Below the pieces are notes generated by a model. The model did not search any database and was not told the origin of the DNA. It saw only the letters and a program-made list of their open reading frames with translations. From assembly GCF_943192905.1 (NCBI RefSeq), contig NZ_CALPCC010000007.1, positions 29,221-93,220 of the forward strand: a DNA stretch of 64,000 bases. Reading direction: 5' to 3'. The position numbers were made by a program, and so were the translations under genes. The number at the start of each line of letters is the position of its first letter. Position 1 is the stretch's first letter. Below, piece after piece: positions 18,445 to 30,873 of this stretch. The stretch is from Adlercreutzia murintestinalis (GTDB lineage Bacteria; Actinomycetota; Coriobacteriia; Coriobacteriales; Eggerthellaceae).

Positions 18445-19041
18445 CTAGCGTGCGTTGAACTTCTGGATGGCCTTCAAGAGCGGCAGCCCCAGCACATAGA
18501 TGACAAGCGCCTCGCCAATGCCGGTAGCGACGACACCGAACAGATACATGGGCAGATACGCGCCATCGAGTGCGATGTCGGTGAAGGGAATAGTGTAGAA
18601 TCCGAGCCCTTGCAACAGCAGCGGCAGATACGCTGGCACGATGAGCGCATTGGTCAGCACGAAGCTGCCGATGGCGAGCGCCGGACGCTCGCGCAGGCGC
18701 CAGCACAAGAGCGAACCGATCAGGGTAGCTGCGCTACCGAACACCACATCGAGCAGCCCCAAGGCGCCGGTGCCGCTGATGACCAGGTTCACCAGGTTAG
18801 CGATGATGCAGCCGATGGTAAGCCCGGGAATGGCCGCCGGTGTTAGCACCGCCACCACGCAGATGGCCTCTGAGATGCGGAACTGCACCGGACCCCATGC
18901 AAGGCCTTGCAAGAGCAGCATGCAGATCAGTGTGGCTGCCGCATAGAGCGCAGCGATCATGCCCGCCTGCGCCACATAGCGCGAGCGCGGCATATCCGCA
19001 ATGGTCGATCGTGTTTTGGACAGAGTGGCAGAATCATTCAT
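18445..19041 (-). CDS. queT: QueT family queuosine-precursor transporter
   Basis: 198 residues with about five or six hydrophobic segments, similar to QueT (~165-180) with an N-terminal extension of ~30 polar residues. The signature VQFRISEAICVVAVLTPAAIPGL and GCIIANLV match the S-component-like QueT family that imports queuine or preQ1 with an ECF module. ATG at 19039-19041 follows GGAAAGGAAGTC. A candidate promoter (TCGACG, 17-bp spacer, TATAAT) lies at 19134-19162, giving a leader of roughly 85 nt; no convincing preQ1 riboswitch consensus could be traced in it. No ECF ATPase is nearby. Confidence 0.85.
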   Translation of the reverse strand: MNDSATLSKTRSTIADMPRSRYVAQAGMIAALYAAATLICMLLLQGLAWGPVQFRISEAICVVAVLTPAAIPGLTIGCIIANLVNLVISGTGALGLLDVVFGSAATLIGSLLCWRLRERPALAIGSFVLTNALIVPAYLPLLLQGLGFYTIPFTDIALDGAYLPMYLFGVVATGIGEALVIYVLGLPLLKAIQKFNAR

Positions 19042-19133
19042 GATGACTTCCTTTCCACACGGCACGATGCCGAGGGTCATGGGCAACTAATAGAGATGCG
19101 CGGACAGGGCCCATCGGTGCACGCGCGCTGGTG

Positions 19134-19162
19134 ATTATAAACCTCCTGCACCTCAACGTCGA
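19134..19162 (-). promoter_or_regulatory. Candidate sigma-70 promoter for queT
   Basis: On the minus strand TCGACG (19157-19162), a 17-bp spacer and a perfect TATAAT (19134-19139). It would start transcription near 19127, upstream of queT, and lies just beside a parS-like site. Confidence 0.6.
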
Positions 19163-19170
19163 TGCTGAAT

Positions 19171-19186
19171 TATTTCACGTGAAACA
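19171..19186. other. parS-like ParB-binding site 1
   Basis: TATTTCACGTGAAACA matches the conserved bacterial parS consensus TGTTTCACGTGAAACA at 15 of 16 positions, keeping the palindromic TTTCACGTGAAA core. It is intergenic, between the rsgA stop (19197) and the queT promoter. Confidence 0.75.
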
Positions 19187-19196
19187 GTTTGCGAAA

Positions 19197-20171
19197 CTAC
19201 CGGCGGCGCCTCTTCCACGCTGCCTGTTCGCGGCGCTGACGGGTAGCTGCCGTCTCCTGGCGAAGCTGCTGGTACGCTTCAAGACGCTCGGCGGAAAGTT
19301 CGCCGCTCTCCACCGCCGCACGCACGGCGCATCCCGGCTCACGCTGATGCTTGCAGTCGCGGAATCGGCACTGCTCGGCCATGCGCTCGATATCGGCGAA
19401 AGCCGCATCGATCCCCGCATCGGCGTCCCACAGCCCCAAGCCCCGCACGCCCGGCATATCCACGATATCGCCGCCGCCAGGGATGGAGATGATCGCGCGG
19501 TTCACCGTGGTGTGACGCCCCTTGCCATCCGTCTGCCGCACGTGAGCGGTACGCCGCGCCTCGGTGCCCACCAAAACGTTGATCAGCGTTGACTTCCCCA
19601 CGCCCGAGCGCCCGATCAGCACCGCGGTGGTGCCCGCTGGCACCAGATGGCGCACCGCCTCCACCGACGCCGCATCGTCGGCTGCCATGACCACCACCGC
19701 CACCTGCGCGCCCGCCATCTCCTGCACGCGCTGGCGCATCCGCTCGGCCACCGCATCGTCGGCTGCCAGGTCGCCCTTCGTCAACACCACGGCTACCTGC
19801 GCGCCCGTCTCGAAGGCCAGCACCAGCTCGCGCTGCAGGCGACGCAGGTTCACCTCGCTCACCGGCTGAGCCACTATCACCGTGTCGAAATTCGCGGCCA
19901 GCACCTGAGCCATGGTGCGATCGGTGGGGTCTTTGCGCACCAGCTGCGTGCGACGCGGCAAGATCCTCTCGATGACACCCACCTCGTGCGACGCAGGTAT
20001 GCGCACGCAGGCCATATCACCAATGACCGCGCGATGCTCACCTGTCTTCACCAGCTCGGTGGCATGCTCGCAGCGCAAGTGGGAGCCATCTTCCAGCGCA
20101 AGCTCTGGCAGTCCGCGATCGAGCTTCACCACCCTGCCCGTCATACGAGCCTCTGCGCGCACGTCGGCCAT
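19197..20171 (-). CDS. rsgA: Ribosome small-subunit-dependent GTPase RsgA
   Basis: 324 residues: an N-terminal OB-fold, a circularly permuted GTPase domain and a zinc domain, in that order. Visible motifs are the G4-like LTKGDLA, the G1 loop GRSGVGKSTLIN around residue 175, DMPGVRGLGLW (G3) and the zinc ligands in CRFRDCKHQREPGC near 275. LTKGD replaces the common NKxD G4 motif. It checks late 30S ribosome assembly. ATG at 20169-20171 directly abuts the TAG of the upstream lipoprotein gene, implying coupling. It is the last gene of a long minus-strand run. Confidence 0.93.
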   Translation of the reverse strand: MADVRAEARMTGRVVKLDRGLPELALEDGSHLRCEHATELVKTGEHRAVIGDMACVRIPASHEVGVIERILPRRTQLVRKDPTDRTMAQVLAANFDTVIVAQPVSEVNLRRLQRELVLAFETGAQVAVVLTKGDLAADDAVAERMRQRVQEMAGAQVAVVVMAADDAASVEAVRHLVPAGTTAVLIGRSGVGKSTLINVLVGTEARRTAHVRQTDGKGRHTTVNRAIISIPGGGDIVDMPGVRGLGLWDADAGIDAAFADIERMAEQCRFRDCKHQREPGCAVRAAVESGELSAERLEAYQQLRQETAATRQRREQAAWKRRRR

Positions 20172-20816
20172 CTATCGCCTGCGCTCACTGAGGTGTCGAT
20201 ACACGAGCGTCAGCACCACCCCCACGCACACGAGCAACACGCCCGGAATGAAGCGCATGATGTCGAACGGGGTCTCGATCAGCGATCCGCGGCTGACGAT
20301 GGCCACATGGTTCGCATGAATGTCGGTCAAGCCATCATGATCAACACAGGCCAGCGTGAAGGTGCCCCGCACCTGCAACGTGGTGCCGCGCTTGCCATAC
20401 GCGCCGTACGTGTCGATCAGCTTCGACTGCGACAGCGGCATGCTCACCGTGATCTCCGCGTCGGTGCCGTCGTTGGCTTGCAGGGTGATCCAGCATTCGT
20501 CGGGGCTGTAGTCGGAGAGGATCAGATCGCCGATGACCTCGCCGGTCACCTGCACGGTCTGGCCTTCCATGTACGAATCGGCCGTTTGCAGGTCCATGAT
20601 GCTGGCATCGTAGATGAACGAACTGTCCGGCAGCTGCGACGGATCGATCAGATTCGGCGACGCATCCGGCGTTGCATTGCCTGCCGTGCCACTGGCCCCC
20701 GCACCCGTTGGCGCCGGTCCCGCGCATCCAGCGAGCGCACCCGCGCATCCCAGTGCCAACGCACCCATCAGCACGCCCGGCAGCAGCACGCGCGCTATGA
20801 CACGAAGCGCCCTCAT
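20172..20816 (-). CDS. Membrane-anchored lipoprotein with OB-fold-like domain
   Basis: 214 residues. Signal peptide with lipobox (ALAGC, Cys at ~31), a Gly/Ala/Pro-rich linker, then a beta-rich segment (GQTVQVTGEVIGDLIL ... CWITLQANDGTDAEITVSM ... LQVRGTFTLACVDHDGL) resembling the nucleic-acid-binding-type OB-fold used in tRNA_anti-like lipoproteins. A C-terminal transmembrane helix (residues ~186-203) precedes a basic HLSERRR tail, so it may be anchored at both ends. The ATG overlaps the trkH stop. Function unknown; tight coupling to trkH suggests a link to potassium transport or envelope sensing. Confidence 0.75.
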   Translation of the reverse strand: MRALRVIARVLLPGVLMGALALGCAGALAGCAGPAPTGAGASGTAGNATPDASPNLIDPSQLPDSSFIYDASIMDLQTADSYMEGQTVQVTGEVIGDLILSDYSPDECWITLQANDGTDAEITVSMPLSQSKLIDTYGAYGKRGTTLQVRGTFTLACVDHDGLTDIHANHVAIVSRGSLIETPFDIMRFIPGVLLVCVGVVLTLVYRHLSERRR

Positions 20817-22336
20817 TCGGCAACCTTCGGTCGGTGACGCGGCACCACGCTGATAGCCACCTGGACCAGCAGCGCCAGAAGCGCGATGAACTCAAGACGG
20901 CCCACCCACATCTGGAAGATGTAGAAGAGCTCGAGCGTCCAGGGCATGCCCGGCGACGCGATGCCGGTGATGATGCCGCCATTCGACGTCATGGCAACGC
21001 TCTCGAACACGCTCTGCACCGCATCGTAGCCATGCGCGATGCCCACCAGCGACCCGAGCACGTATGTGATCACGTACAGAATGAAGACCGTCATGGCTTC
21101 CTTCACCCGATCCGACGTCAAAATGCGCCGCCCCAGATGATTGTACGCCACCACCACGCGCGCGCTGTCGGGCGCAAGCGTCTCTTTGATGGTCTGCAAA
21201 ATGGACTTCGCGATGATGCCCACACGATACAACTTGATGCCGCCCGCGGTGCTCCCGGCGCCCGCGCCCACCGCCATCACCAGCGCCAGCGTCAAGAATG
21301 CGCCGGAGGTGAACACAGAGAGCAGCTGGTTCACCGTGACGATGGAAAACCCGGTGGTGGTCATGGCCGACACCAGCATGAACGTGCCGCGATGCAGCAT
21401 GGCCGCCACATTGCTGAACAACGTGCTGGCCGCCAGCGCCGCCGTGAACACGCACAGCATGACCGCCATCCAGATGAGCGCGGTGCGCGTCTCGATGTCG
21501 CGGAAGAAGCTCTTCGTCTCGCCTTTCACCACGTCGGCGTAGATGACGAAGCTGACCGAGCCCATCAGCATGAGCACCATCAAGATGAATTCGATGGGCG
21601 CCGAATGGTAGTACATGATGGATTGCTGCATGGGCGTGAAGCCGCCCGTGACGAAGCCGGAGACCGATGTCCAGAGCGCGTGCAGGATGGCGCGCGCGGG
21701 TTCCATGCCGTCAAGCAGCATGAGCACCGTGATGATGCCGGTCGCCACCACCACCACGATGGCGGTGATGCGTGCGATGAACTGGGTGGTTTGCACCACG
21801 TTGGGAACTACGTGCTCGTTGCGGCCTTCGCTGGTGTAAAGCGTGCTGCCGGTGCGCTTGCCGAAGATGCCCAGGCTGAGCGCCACCACGATGAGCCCCA
21901 AGCCCCCCAACAGATGCAACGTGAAGCGGAACATATTGTCGGCGTTGCTCAGGTGGTCGAGATCCACGATCAGCGCAGCGCCGGTGGTGGTCAGGCCCGA
22001 TACGCCGTCGAACACCGCATCAAGATAGGTGGTGTAGTGCCCGCTCAGGTACAGCGGCAGCGAGGCGAACAAGCCCAGCACCACCCACGCCAGCCCGACG
22101 ACAGCCAGCGCCTGCTGATGGTTCAGCTTGCCCGGCGTGATGCGGCAAAACCGCAGCGCCGAACCAACGACCAGCGTGATGCCAATGGCGAACAAGTAGC
22201 GTGAGGCTGGGTCCCATTCTTGGAATGCGATGGCGGTCACCAGCGGCACCACCATGAGCGCGGCAGAGAACAGCACCAACATGCCCAGATAATGGCCGAT
22301 GACTTGAAGGTCGTAAAATGTGAAGCGCTGCCACAT
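20813..22336 (-). CDS. trkH: TrkH-family potassium uptake protein
   Basis: 507 residues with the four pseudo-repeat TM-P-TM pattern of TrkH/KtrB. Filter-type glycine segments can be seen in FDGVSGLTTTGAAL (~110), LWTSVSGFVTGGFTP (~215), VSAMTTTGFSIVTV (~320) and FESVAMTSNGGIITG (~435). It is the ion-conducting subunit of a Trk/Ktr system energised by proton or sodium gradients and gated by a TrkA subunit, which is not in this window. Its start lies 9 bp after the stop of a 47-residue membrane protein and its stop overlaps the lipoprotein start. Confidence 0.93.
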   Translation of the reverse strand: MWQRFTFYDLQVIGHYLGMLVLFSAALMVVPLVTAIAFQEWDPASRYLFAIGITLVVGSALRFCRITPGKLNHQQALAVVGLAWVVLGLFASLPLYLSGHYTTYLDAVFDGVSGLTTTGAALIVDLDHLSNADNMFRFTLHLLGGLGLIVVALSLGIFGKRTGSTLYTSEGRNEHVVPNVVQTTQFIARITAIVVVVATGIITVLMLLDGMEPARAILHALWTSVSGFVTGGFTPMQQSIMYYHSAPIEFILMVLMLMGSVSFVIYADVVKGETKSFFRDIETRTALIWMAVMLCVFTAALAASTLFSNVAAMLHRGTFMLVSAMTTTGFSIVTVNQLLSVFTSGAFLTLALVMAVGAGAGSTAGGIKLYRVGIIAKSILQTIKETLAPDSARVVVAYNHLGRRILTSDRVKEAMTVFILYVITYVLGSLVGIAHGYDAVQSVFESVAMTSNGGIITGIASPGMPWTLELFYIFQMWVGRLEFIALLALLVQVAISVVPRHRPKVAE

Positions 22337-22345
22337 TGCGAGCGA

Positions 22346-22489
22346 CTACCCCACCGGCAGGATCACGCGCACCAGGGTCATGAGCACCCAGAGTCCCACG
22401 ATGAACGTAACGAGCGCAAGGATGAGCAAGGCCATGCCGCGCAAGGCAGGCATAGCCTTTGACCGTATGTCCGCAAGCGAAGTTCGCAT
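22346..22489 (-). CDS. 47-residue single-span membrane protein upstream of trkH
   Basis: ATG at 22487-22489 to TAG at 22346. The protein has a basic N-terminus (MRTSLADIRSKAMPALRG) and one hydrophobic helix (MALLILALVTFIVGLWVLM then VRVILPVG). It sits 24 bp after clpB and 9 bp before trkH on the same strand. The position, hydrophobic-codon coherence and tight spacing support a real gene. By analogy with tiny subunits such as KdpF it might assist the K+ transporter, but that is speculation; no family is recognised. The ribosome site is weak; a TACAAT at 22497-22502 suggests a possible short-leader transcript. Confidence 0.6.
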   Translation of the reverse strand: MRTSLADIRSKAMPALRGMALLILALVTFIVGLWVLMTLVRVILPVG

Positions 22490-22513
22490 GCGGGTATTGT
22501 ACCGCTTGAAACG

Positions 22514-25240
<2,727 letters not shown>

Positions 25241-25279
25241 AATCTCTTCCTATCTTCTACCAGGGATACCCTGCAACGC

Positions 25280-25301
25280 GCATCCGGCTCTTACCGGATG
25301 C
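25280..25301. promoter_or_regulatory. Hairpin between hspR and clpB
   Basis: Perfect 8-bp stem GCATCCGG / CCGGATGC with a 6-nt loop. The hspR stop codon (25291-25293) lies in the loop. With no U-tract it is more likely an mRNA-processing or partial-attenuation structure than a full terminator. Confidence 0.45.
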
Positions 25302-25737
25302 CGCCGTGCACTTCCTTGGAATAGAAATGCACGGTTGCCGAAGGGTTGTTCAACCAGTGCCACGCGGGGGGCAGGTCGCGGATGCTCATGAGCGCGTTCA
25401 CCGGCGCTCCGGGCGAAAGCTCGCTGACGCGCCGTGCCAAGCGCTGCACTCGTTTATGCAGGTTGACCAGTTCGTCCTCGCGCGCCTCAAGGCGCACCTG
25501 CAGATCAAGGATGCGCATCACGCCCGCAAGATTGATGCCTTCGGCGGTCAATTCGTTGATGAGCTCGAGCCGCTCGATGTCGGCCTGCGAATACATGCGA
25601 GTGCCGCCGGATGTGCGCTGCGGGTTCAACAGACCCTTCTGCTCGTAGGCGCGCAGCGTTTGTGGGTGCACGCCAGCAAGCTCGGCCGCCACGCCTATCA
25701 TGTAGAGCGGCCGGTCGCGATCCTCGTGTCCTACCAT
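25291..25737 (-). CDS. hspR: MerR-type heat-shock repressor HspR
   Basis: 148 residues. The N-terminal MerR helix-turn-helix reads [21 protein letters not shown] then [16 protein letters not shown] and [20 protein letters not shown], diagnostic for HspR. A coiled-coil dimerisation region follows (~75-110). HspR binds HAIR inverted repeats (CTTGAGT-N7-ACTCAAG) with DnaK as co-repressor. Its ATG overlaps the last codons of dnaJ, the standard actinobacterial arrangement. The C-terminal ~35 residues ([18 protein letters not shown]) are not typical and are unassigned. Confidence 0.92.
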   Translation of the reverse strand: MVGHEDRDRPLYMIGVAAELAGVHPQTLRAYEQKGLLNPQRTSGGTRMYSQADIERLELINELTAEGINLAGVMRILDLQVRLEAREDELVNLHKRVQRLARRVSELSPGAPVNALMSIRDLPPAWHWLNNPSATVHFYSKEVHGGIR

Positions 25738-26711
25738 GGCCGCACCTCTTCTTCGGTGGCAGCCTGGAATGCCTCCAGCGCTTTCTTCTGGTCTTCGTTC
25801 AGTTCGGTGGGCACCTTCACCTGCACTTGGATCTTCAAGTTGCCGTTCGTACCCTTCTTCTTGATGTCGGGGGCGCCCTTGCCCTTGATGGTCAGCACTG
25901 TGCCGTCTTGGGTGCCCGCGGGCACGGTCACGCGCACCTTCTTGCCATCAGGCGTGGGAACCACCACTTTCGCGCCCAACGCCGCCTCAGCAATGGTCAC
26001 CGGCATATCAACGACCACGTCCGCTTTGTCGCGGCGGTAATACGGATGCTCGGTGATATGCGTGGTGATCAGTAGATCGCCTGGCTCGCCGCCGTTCTGG
26101 CTAAGGCCGCCCTTCTTCTTGAAGCGCAGCCGACCGCCTTCTTGCGCGCCCGCTGGCACCTTCACGTCAAGCGTATCCGCCTCGGATTTGCCCGGGATGC
26201 GCACGGTCACGCGCTTGGTGGTGCCGTTGAAGGCCTCGTCGAAGGTGACGTCCAGCGTCACGTTCATGTCCTGACCCTTCGTGGCGCGCGCACGGCCGCC
26301 GCCCAAATCGCCGAAGTCCCAGTCGGTACCGAAAGCGCCTTCACCCGAGCGGATGCTCTCCAGGATATCGGCCCAACTGCCGCCGAACCCGCCACCACCG
26401 TTGGTCGTATAGGTGTAGGTGCCTCCATTGCCGCCGAAGATGTCCTCGTAGTTGAAACCGGCGCCACCCTGACCGCCCCACGGTATTTGATTCTCGTTGG
26501 CCGTGCCGTACTGGTCGTACAGGTCGCGCCTCTTCTCGTCCGAGAGCACCTCGTATGCTTCGTTGATCTCCTTGAACTTCGCCTCATCACCGCCCGCATC
26601 GGGGTGATGGGTGCGTGCGAGCTTGCGGAATGCCTTCTTTATCTCGTCTGCCGACGCGGTGCGTGGAACGCCCAGCGTCTTGTAATAATCCGGTGTGGTT
26701 GTTGCTGCCAA
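25731..26711 (-). CDS. dnaJ: DnaJ-family co-chaperone lacking the zinc-finger domain
   Basis: 326 residues. J domain at residues ~8-70 with the HPD motif ([11 protein letters not shown]), a long Gly/Phe/Thr region (~75-140) and two C-terminal beta domains, including [28 protein letters not shown] and [17 protein letters not shown]. None of the four CxxCxGxG zinc repeats is present, so it is CbpA/DnaJ2-like rather than classical DnaJ. Start is TTG at 26709-26711, preceded by the near-perfect ribosome site AAGGAGGTGG; no ATG is available in position. It stimulates DnaK ATPase. Confidence 0.92.
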   Translation of the reverse strand: MAATTTPDYYKTLGVPRTASADEIKKAFRKLARTHHPDAGGDEAKFKEINEAYEVLSDEKRRDLYDQYGTANENQIPWGGQGGAGFNYEDIFGGNGGTYTYTTNGGGGFGGSWADILESIRSGEGAFGTDWDFGDLGGGRARATKGQDMNVTLDVTFDEAFNGTTKRVTVRIPGKSEADTLDVKVPAGAQEGGRLRFKKKGGLSQNGGEPGDLLITTHITEHPYYRRDKADVVVDMPVTIAEAALGAKVVVPTPDGKKVRVTVPAGTQDGTVLTIKGKGAPDIKKKGTNGNLKIQVQVKVPTELNEDQKKALEAFQAATEEEVRPW

Positions 26712-26738
26712 CGTTCCACCTCCTTACTTTATTCTGCG

Positions 26739-26821
26739 AAGGTGTTTGGGGCGCCTTCGCTCGCTCAGACAATCCTCGCTTCGCTGCGGAACTCGCTTTG
26801 AGAAGATGCCCCGAACACCTT
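26739..26821. repeat. Inverted-repeat element inside the dnaK operon
   Basis: Arms AAGGTGTTTGGGGC (26739-26752) and GCCCCGAACACCTT (26808-26821) match at 13 of 14 positions and enclose 55 bp rich in CTTCGCT/CGCTC motifs. It fills most of the 153-bp grpE-dnaJ gap and looks like a REP-type or foldback element. Confidence 0.65.
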
Positions 26822-26864
26822 ATGCGAACTCCTTGCGGTGGACTGTGCTGTCAGCGTTCCTTGG

Positions 26865-27551
26865 TTACTCTTCTTCCGGCTTCTCGCGCTTCGGGCCGCC
26901 GGTCGTCACCGTCACCATGGCGGGGCGAAGCACCTTCACGCCCATCTTGTAGCCCTTCTGGTACACCTCGTTGACGGTCTCGTCGGGCTGGCTCGGGTCG
27001 TCTACCGTACCGACCGCCTGCGCTTCCAGCGCGTCGAAGGCCTGGCCTACCGGGTCGAGCACTTCCACGCCGTCCTTCTTCAAGGTGTCGACGAACTTCG
27101 TGAGCACTGCTTTGACGCCGTCGAGAAGTCCGCTGCTTGCATCAGCGTCCGAGTTCTTCTCTGCGTAGTCGATGGTGCGCTCAAGGTCGTCGATCACGGG
27201 AAGCAGGCTTACCACGAGCTTCTCAGCTGCGCGAGCCTTCTCTTCTTCGCGCTGCTCCTTCGTGCGGCGGCGGTACGTGTCCCACTCCGCATGAAGGCGC
27301 ATGTACTTGTCTTTCCATTCGGCCACCTGCGCCGCTGCGGCTGCTTCGGCTTCCACTTGGTCCATCGCGTTGTCCACGATGGCAGCTGCTTCGGCTTCCA
27401 GCACCGCATCGGTGAGATCATCGGCGCTGTTCGCGTCTGCCGCCGTTGCCGTTGCGCTTTCCGGCGTTTCGGCATCGGGTGCGCCCGTTGGCGCACCCTC
27501 TGTCATATCCTCAGCGGCCTGGGCCGCTTTCGTTTCGTTCTGCTCGACCAT
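26865..27551 (-). CDS. grpE: Nucleotide exchange factor GrpE
   Basis: 228 residues. The first ~75 are acidic and Ala/Thr-rich, probably disordered. A long coiled coil (residues ~70-125, EAEAAAAAQVAEWKDKYMRL...RRRTKEQREE) leads to the beta domain with GVEVLDPVGQAFD and VNEVYQKGYKMGVKVLRPAMVTV, the GrpE signature. It releases ADP from DnaK. ATG at 27549-27551 starts two bases after the dnaK stop, preceded by GAAGGAATAGGC in the dnaK end. The Gly/Pro-rich C-terminal tail is short. Confidence 0.95.
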   Translation of the reverse strand: MVEQNETKAAQAAEDMTEGAPTGAPDAETPESATATAADANSADDLTDAVLEAEAAAIVDNAMDQVEAEAAAAAQVAEWKDKYMRLHAEWDTYRRRTKEQREEEKARAAEKLVVSLLPVIDDLERTIDYAEKNSDADASSGLLDGVKAVLTKFVDTLKKDGVEVLDPVGQAFDALEAQAVGTVDDPSQPDETVNEVYQKGYKMGVKVLRPAMVTVTTGGPKREKPEEE

Positions 27552-27553
27552 GC

Positions 27554-29491
<1,938 letters not shown>

Positions 29492-29517
29492 TCAATCTTT
29501 TTGTTGTGCTTGCTATT

Positions 29518-29556
29518 ATTTAATCTAAGTCTATACGTGTCAAGTTTTCTTATAAA
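29518..29556 (-). promoter_or_regulatory. dnaK promoter with degenerate HAIR-like repeat
   Basis: Minus-strand TTGACA, a 17-bp spacer and AATAAT form a good sigma-70 promoter. Overlapping it, CTTGACA-N7-ACTTAGA resembles the HspR operator CTTGAGT-N7-ACTCAAG (about 9 of 14 positions). An imperfect AGTTTCTT/AAGAAAACT repeat lies just upstream. Confidence 0.55.
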
Positions 29557-29666
29557 GAAACTCTAAACTCGCACGCTGGCACACAGCTTACACACATTTG
29601 AGATGGGCTGCTTCGAGAGCGCGTAAGGTGTTAATGCCTAGTAACCATGCGTTACGCAGGCGAAAG

Positions 29667-29689
29667 AAAAGCCCCGGACGGGGCTTTTT
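29667..29689. terminator. Bidirectional rho-independent terminator
   Basis: Arms AAAAGCCCC and GGGGCTTTT around a GGAC loop, flanked by A and T runs on both sides. It closes the toxin-antitoxin operon (-). Confidence 0.85.
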
Positions 29690-29712
29690 GAAGCATACGC
29701 GTTCGGTTCGTC

Positions 29713-30048
29713 TTACCAATCTATGAGCGAGCGATCGATGCTTGAGAAGCGGGCGTTCGGGTCTGCCCGTTGGTATTCCACGCAGAAGATGACGATGCGA
29801 CGCTCTTCTTCCTCTTTCAGATAATACAGGGTGAAGGGCGTGTCCGGAACGGGAAGCTCTCTGCATGCGAATGGCGTACGCGCGGCCGGATAGTCAGGAT
29901 CATATGACCGCCCCAGATCGGGTACGGTTTCCAACAGCGTGCGATACTCAAGAATCTTCTGAAGAACCCACTTGCTTTCCACATGTTCGCTGATGAAGTC
30001 GATGGCGTATTGCGTATAGACGACCGACCATGGCTCAGATGCGCTCAT
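29713..30048 (-). CDS. RelE/ParE-superfamily type II toxin
   Basis: 111 residues. A two-helix start (TQYAIDFISEHVESKWVLQKI) is followed by beta strands ending TPFTLYYLKEEEERRIVIFCVEYQRAD, a layout consistent with the RelE/ParE fold. Its ATG overlaps the antitoxin stop, the usual antitoxin-first arrangement. It is likely to act on mRNA at the ribosome or on gyrase; catalytic residues cannot be assigned with confidence. Moderately lower GC than neighbours and a terminator right behind support a self-contained, mobile module. Confidence 0.75.
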   Translation of the reverse strand: MSASEPWSVVYTQYAIDFISEHVESKWVLQKILEYRTLLETVPDLGRSYDPDYPAARTPFACRELPVPDTPFTLYYLKEEEERRIVIFCVEYQRADPNARFSSIDRSLIDW

Positions 30049-30335
30049 GCCCAGCCCTTCGCGGCAAGGATCTGCTGTTCCGCTGTGGCAGCATTGACCA
30101 CATTCCCGTCAATGACGTCCGCGTAGCCGCGCATCAGGCTGTTGTAGACGCGCATCTCGTTCGCACAGGCGCTGGCGCGATAGGAGATTTCCCTATCGAA
30201 CGCCTCCGCATCCATTACCACAAGGGCAGCGCTACCGTTTCGCGTCAAATACATGGGCTGGCGCGTTTCGTGCAACTCTTTTATAACAGCGGATTGATTC
30301 CGGTTGAACTCAGAGAGCGACTTGACCACAGGCAT
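30045..30335 (-). CDS. Phd/YefM-family antitoxin
   Basis: 96 residues from ATG 30333-30335, which follows AAAGGAG; longer in-frame extensions upstream overlap the ferredoxin region and are rejected. The N-terminal VKSLSEFNRNQSAVIKELHETRQPMYLTRNGSAALVVMD pattern is the DNA-binding Phd/YefM fold. The C-terminal helix (residues ~60-96) would wrap the toxin. It likely represses its own promoter. Overlaps the toxin by four bases. Confidence 0.88.
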   Translation of the reverse strand: MPVVKSLSEFNRNQSAVIKELHETRQPMYLTRNGSAALVVMDAEAFDREISYRASACANEMRVYNSLMRGYADVIDGNVVNAATAEQQILAAKGWA

Positions 30336-30505
30336 GATGGCTCCTTTCAATGCTAGGCTCATCCTAGCCTGTTCACATTTCTTATGCAATGAAATCACTG
30401 CATATTTACTGTTCTGTAGAGAAGACGGGAGCGCAATATGAAAGAAGCCGCCAGCGGATGTGCTGACGGCTTCTCGATCATATGACTCGCGAGAGCAGCG
30501 GAGAG

Positions 30506-30694
30506 TTAGTCCTCCACGATCTCGGGGATGGCACCCATCGGGCACTCTTCCAGGCAGTCGCCGCACGCGATGCAGGCGTCCTCGTTCACCACATCGGCCA
30601 CGCCACCGACCACTTCCAGAACCTCCTGGGGACAAGCATCCACGCAGATGCCACAGCCGATGCACTCATCGGCAACAATAACAGGATGGGACAT
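30506..30694 (-). CDS. Two-[4Fe-4S] ferredoxin
   Basis: 62 residues with two classical cluster motifs, CIGCGICVDACP (residues ~11-22) and CIACGDCLEECP (~41-52), as in clostridial-type 2[4Fe-4S] ferredoxins. ATG at 30692-30694 follows GAGAAGGAGCGATT. It is monocistronic, and a plausible electron acceptor for IorAB and donor to hydrogenase or other reductases. Net charge is strongly acidic, as is normal for this family. Confidence 0.95.
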   Translation of the reverse strand: MSHPVIVADECIGCGICVDACPQEVLEVVGGVADVVNEDACIACGDCLEECPMGAIPEIVED

Positions 30695-30873
30695 AATCGC
30701 TCCTTCTCTACTAGGGTTGCGGACCCGCGCCGGAGCGCGCCTCGTTGGCCCGTTGCTTGCACTAGGCGCACGATAACACGACGCGCGCGCATTGCAAACC
30801 CCCATGCGCACTTTTCAGACGGACGGACGAAGAGGATAGAACGCGCAGGTTTGCCTGAGGAAGTCAGCGGAAG

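Noticed and set aside
19041..19127. preQ1 riboswitch in the queT leader
   Set aside because: The ~85-nt leader lacks the A-rich tail and pseudoknot pattern of the known preQ1 classes.
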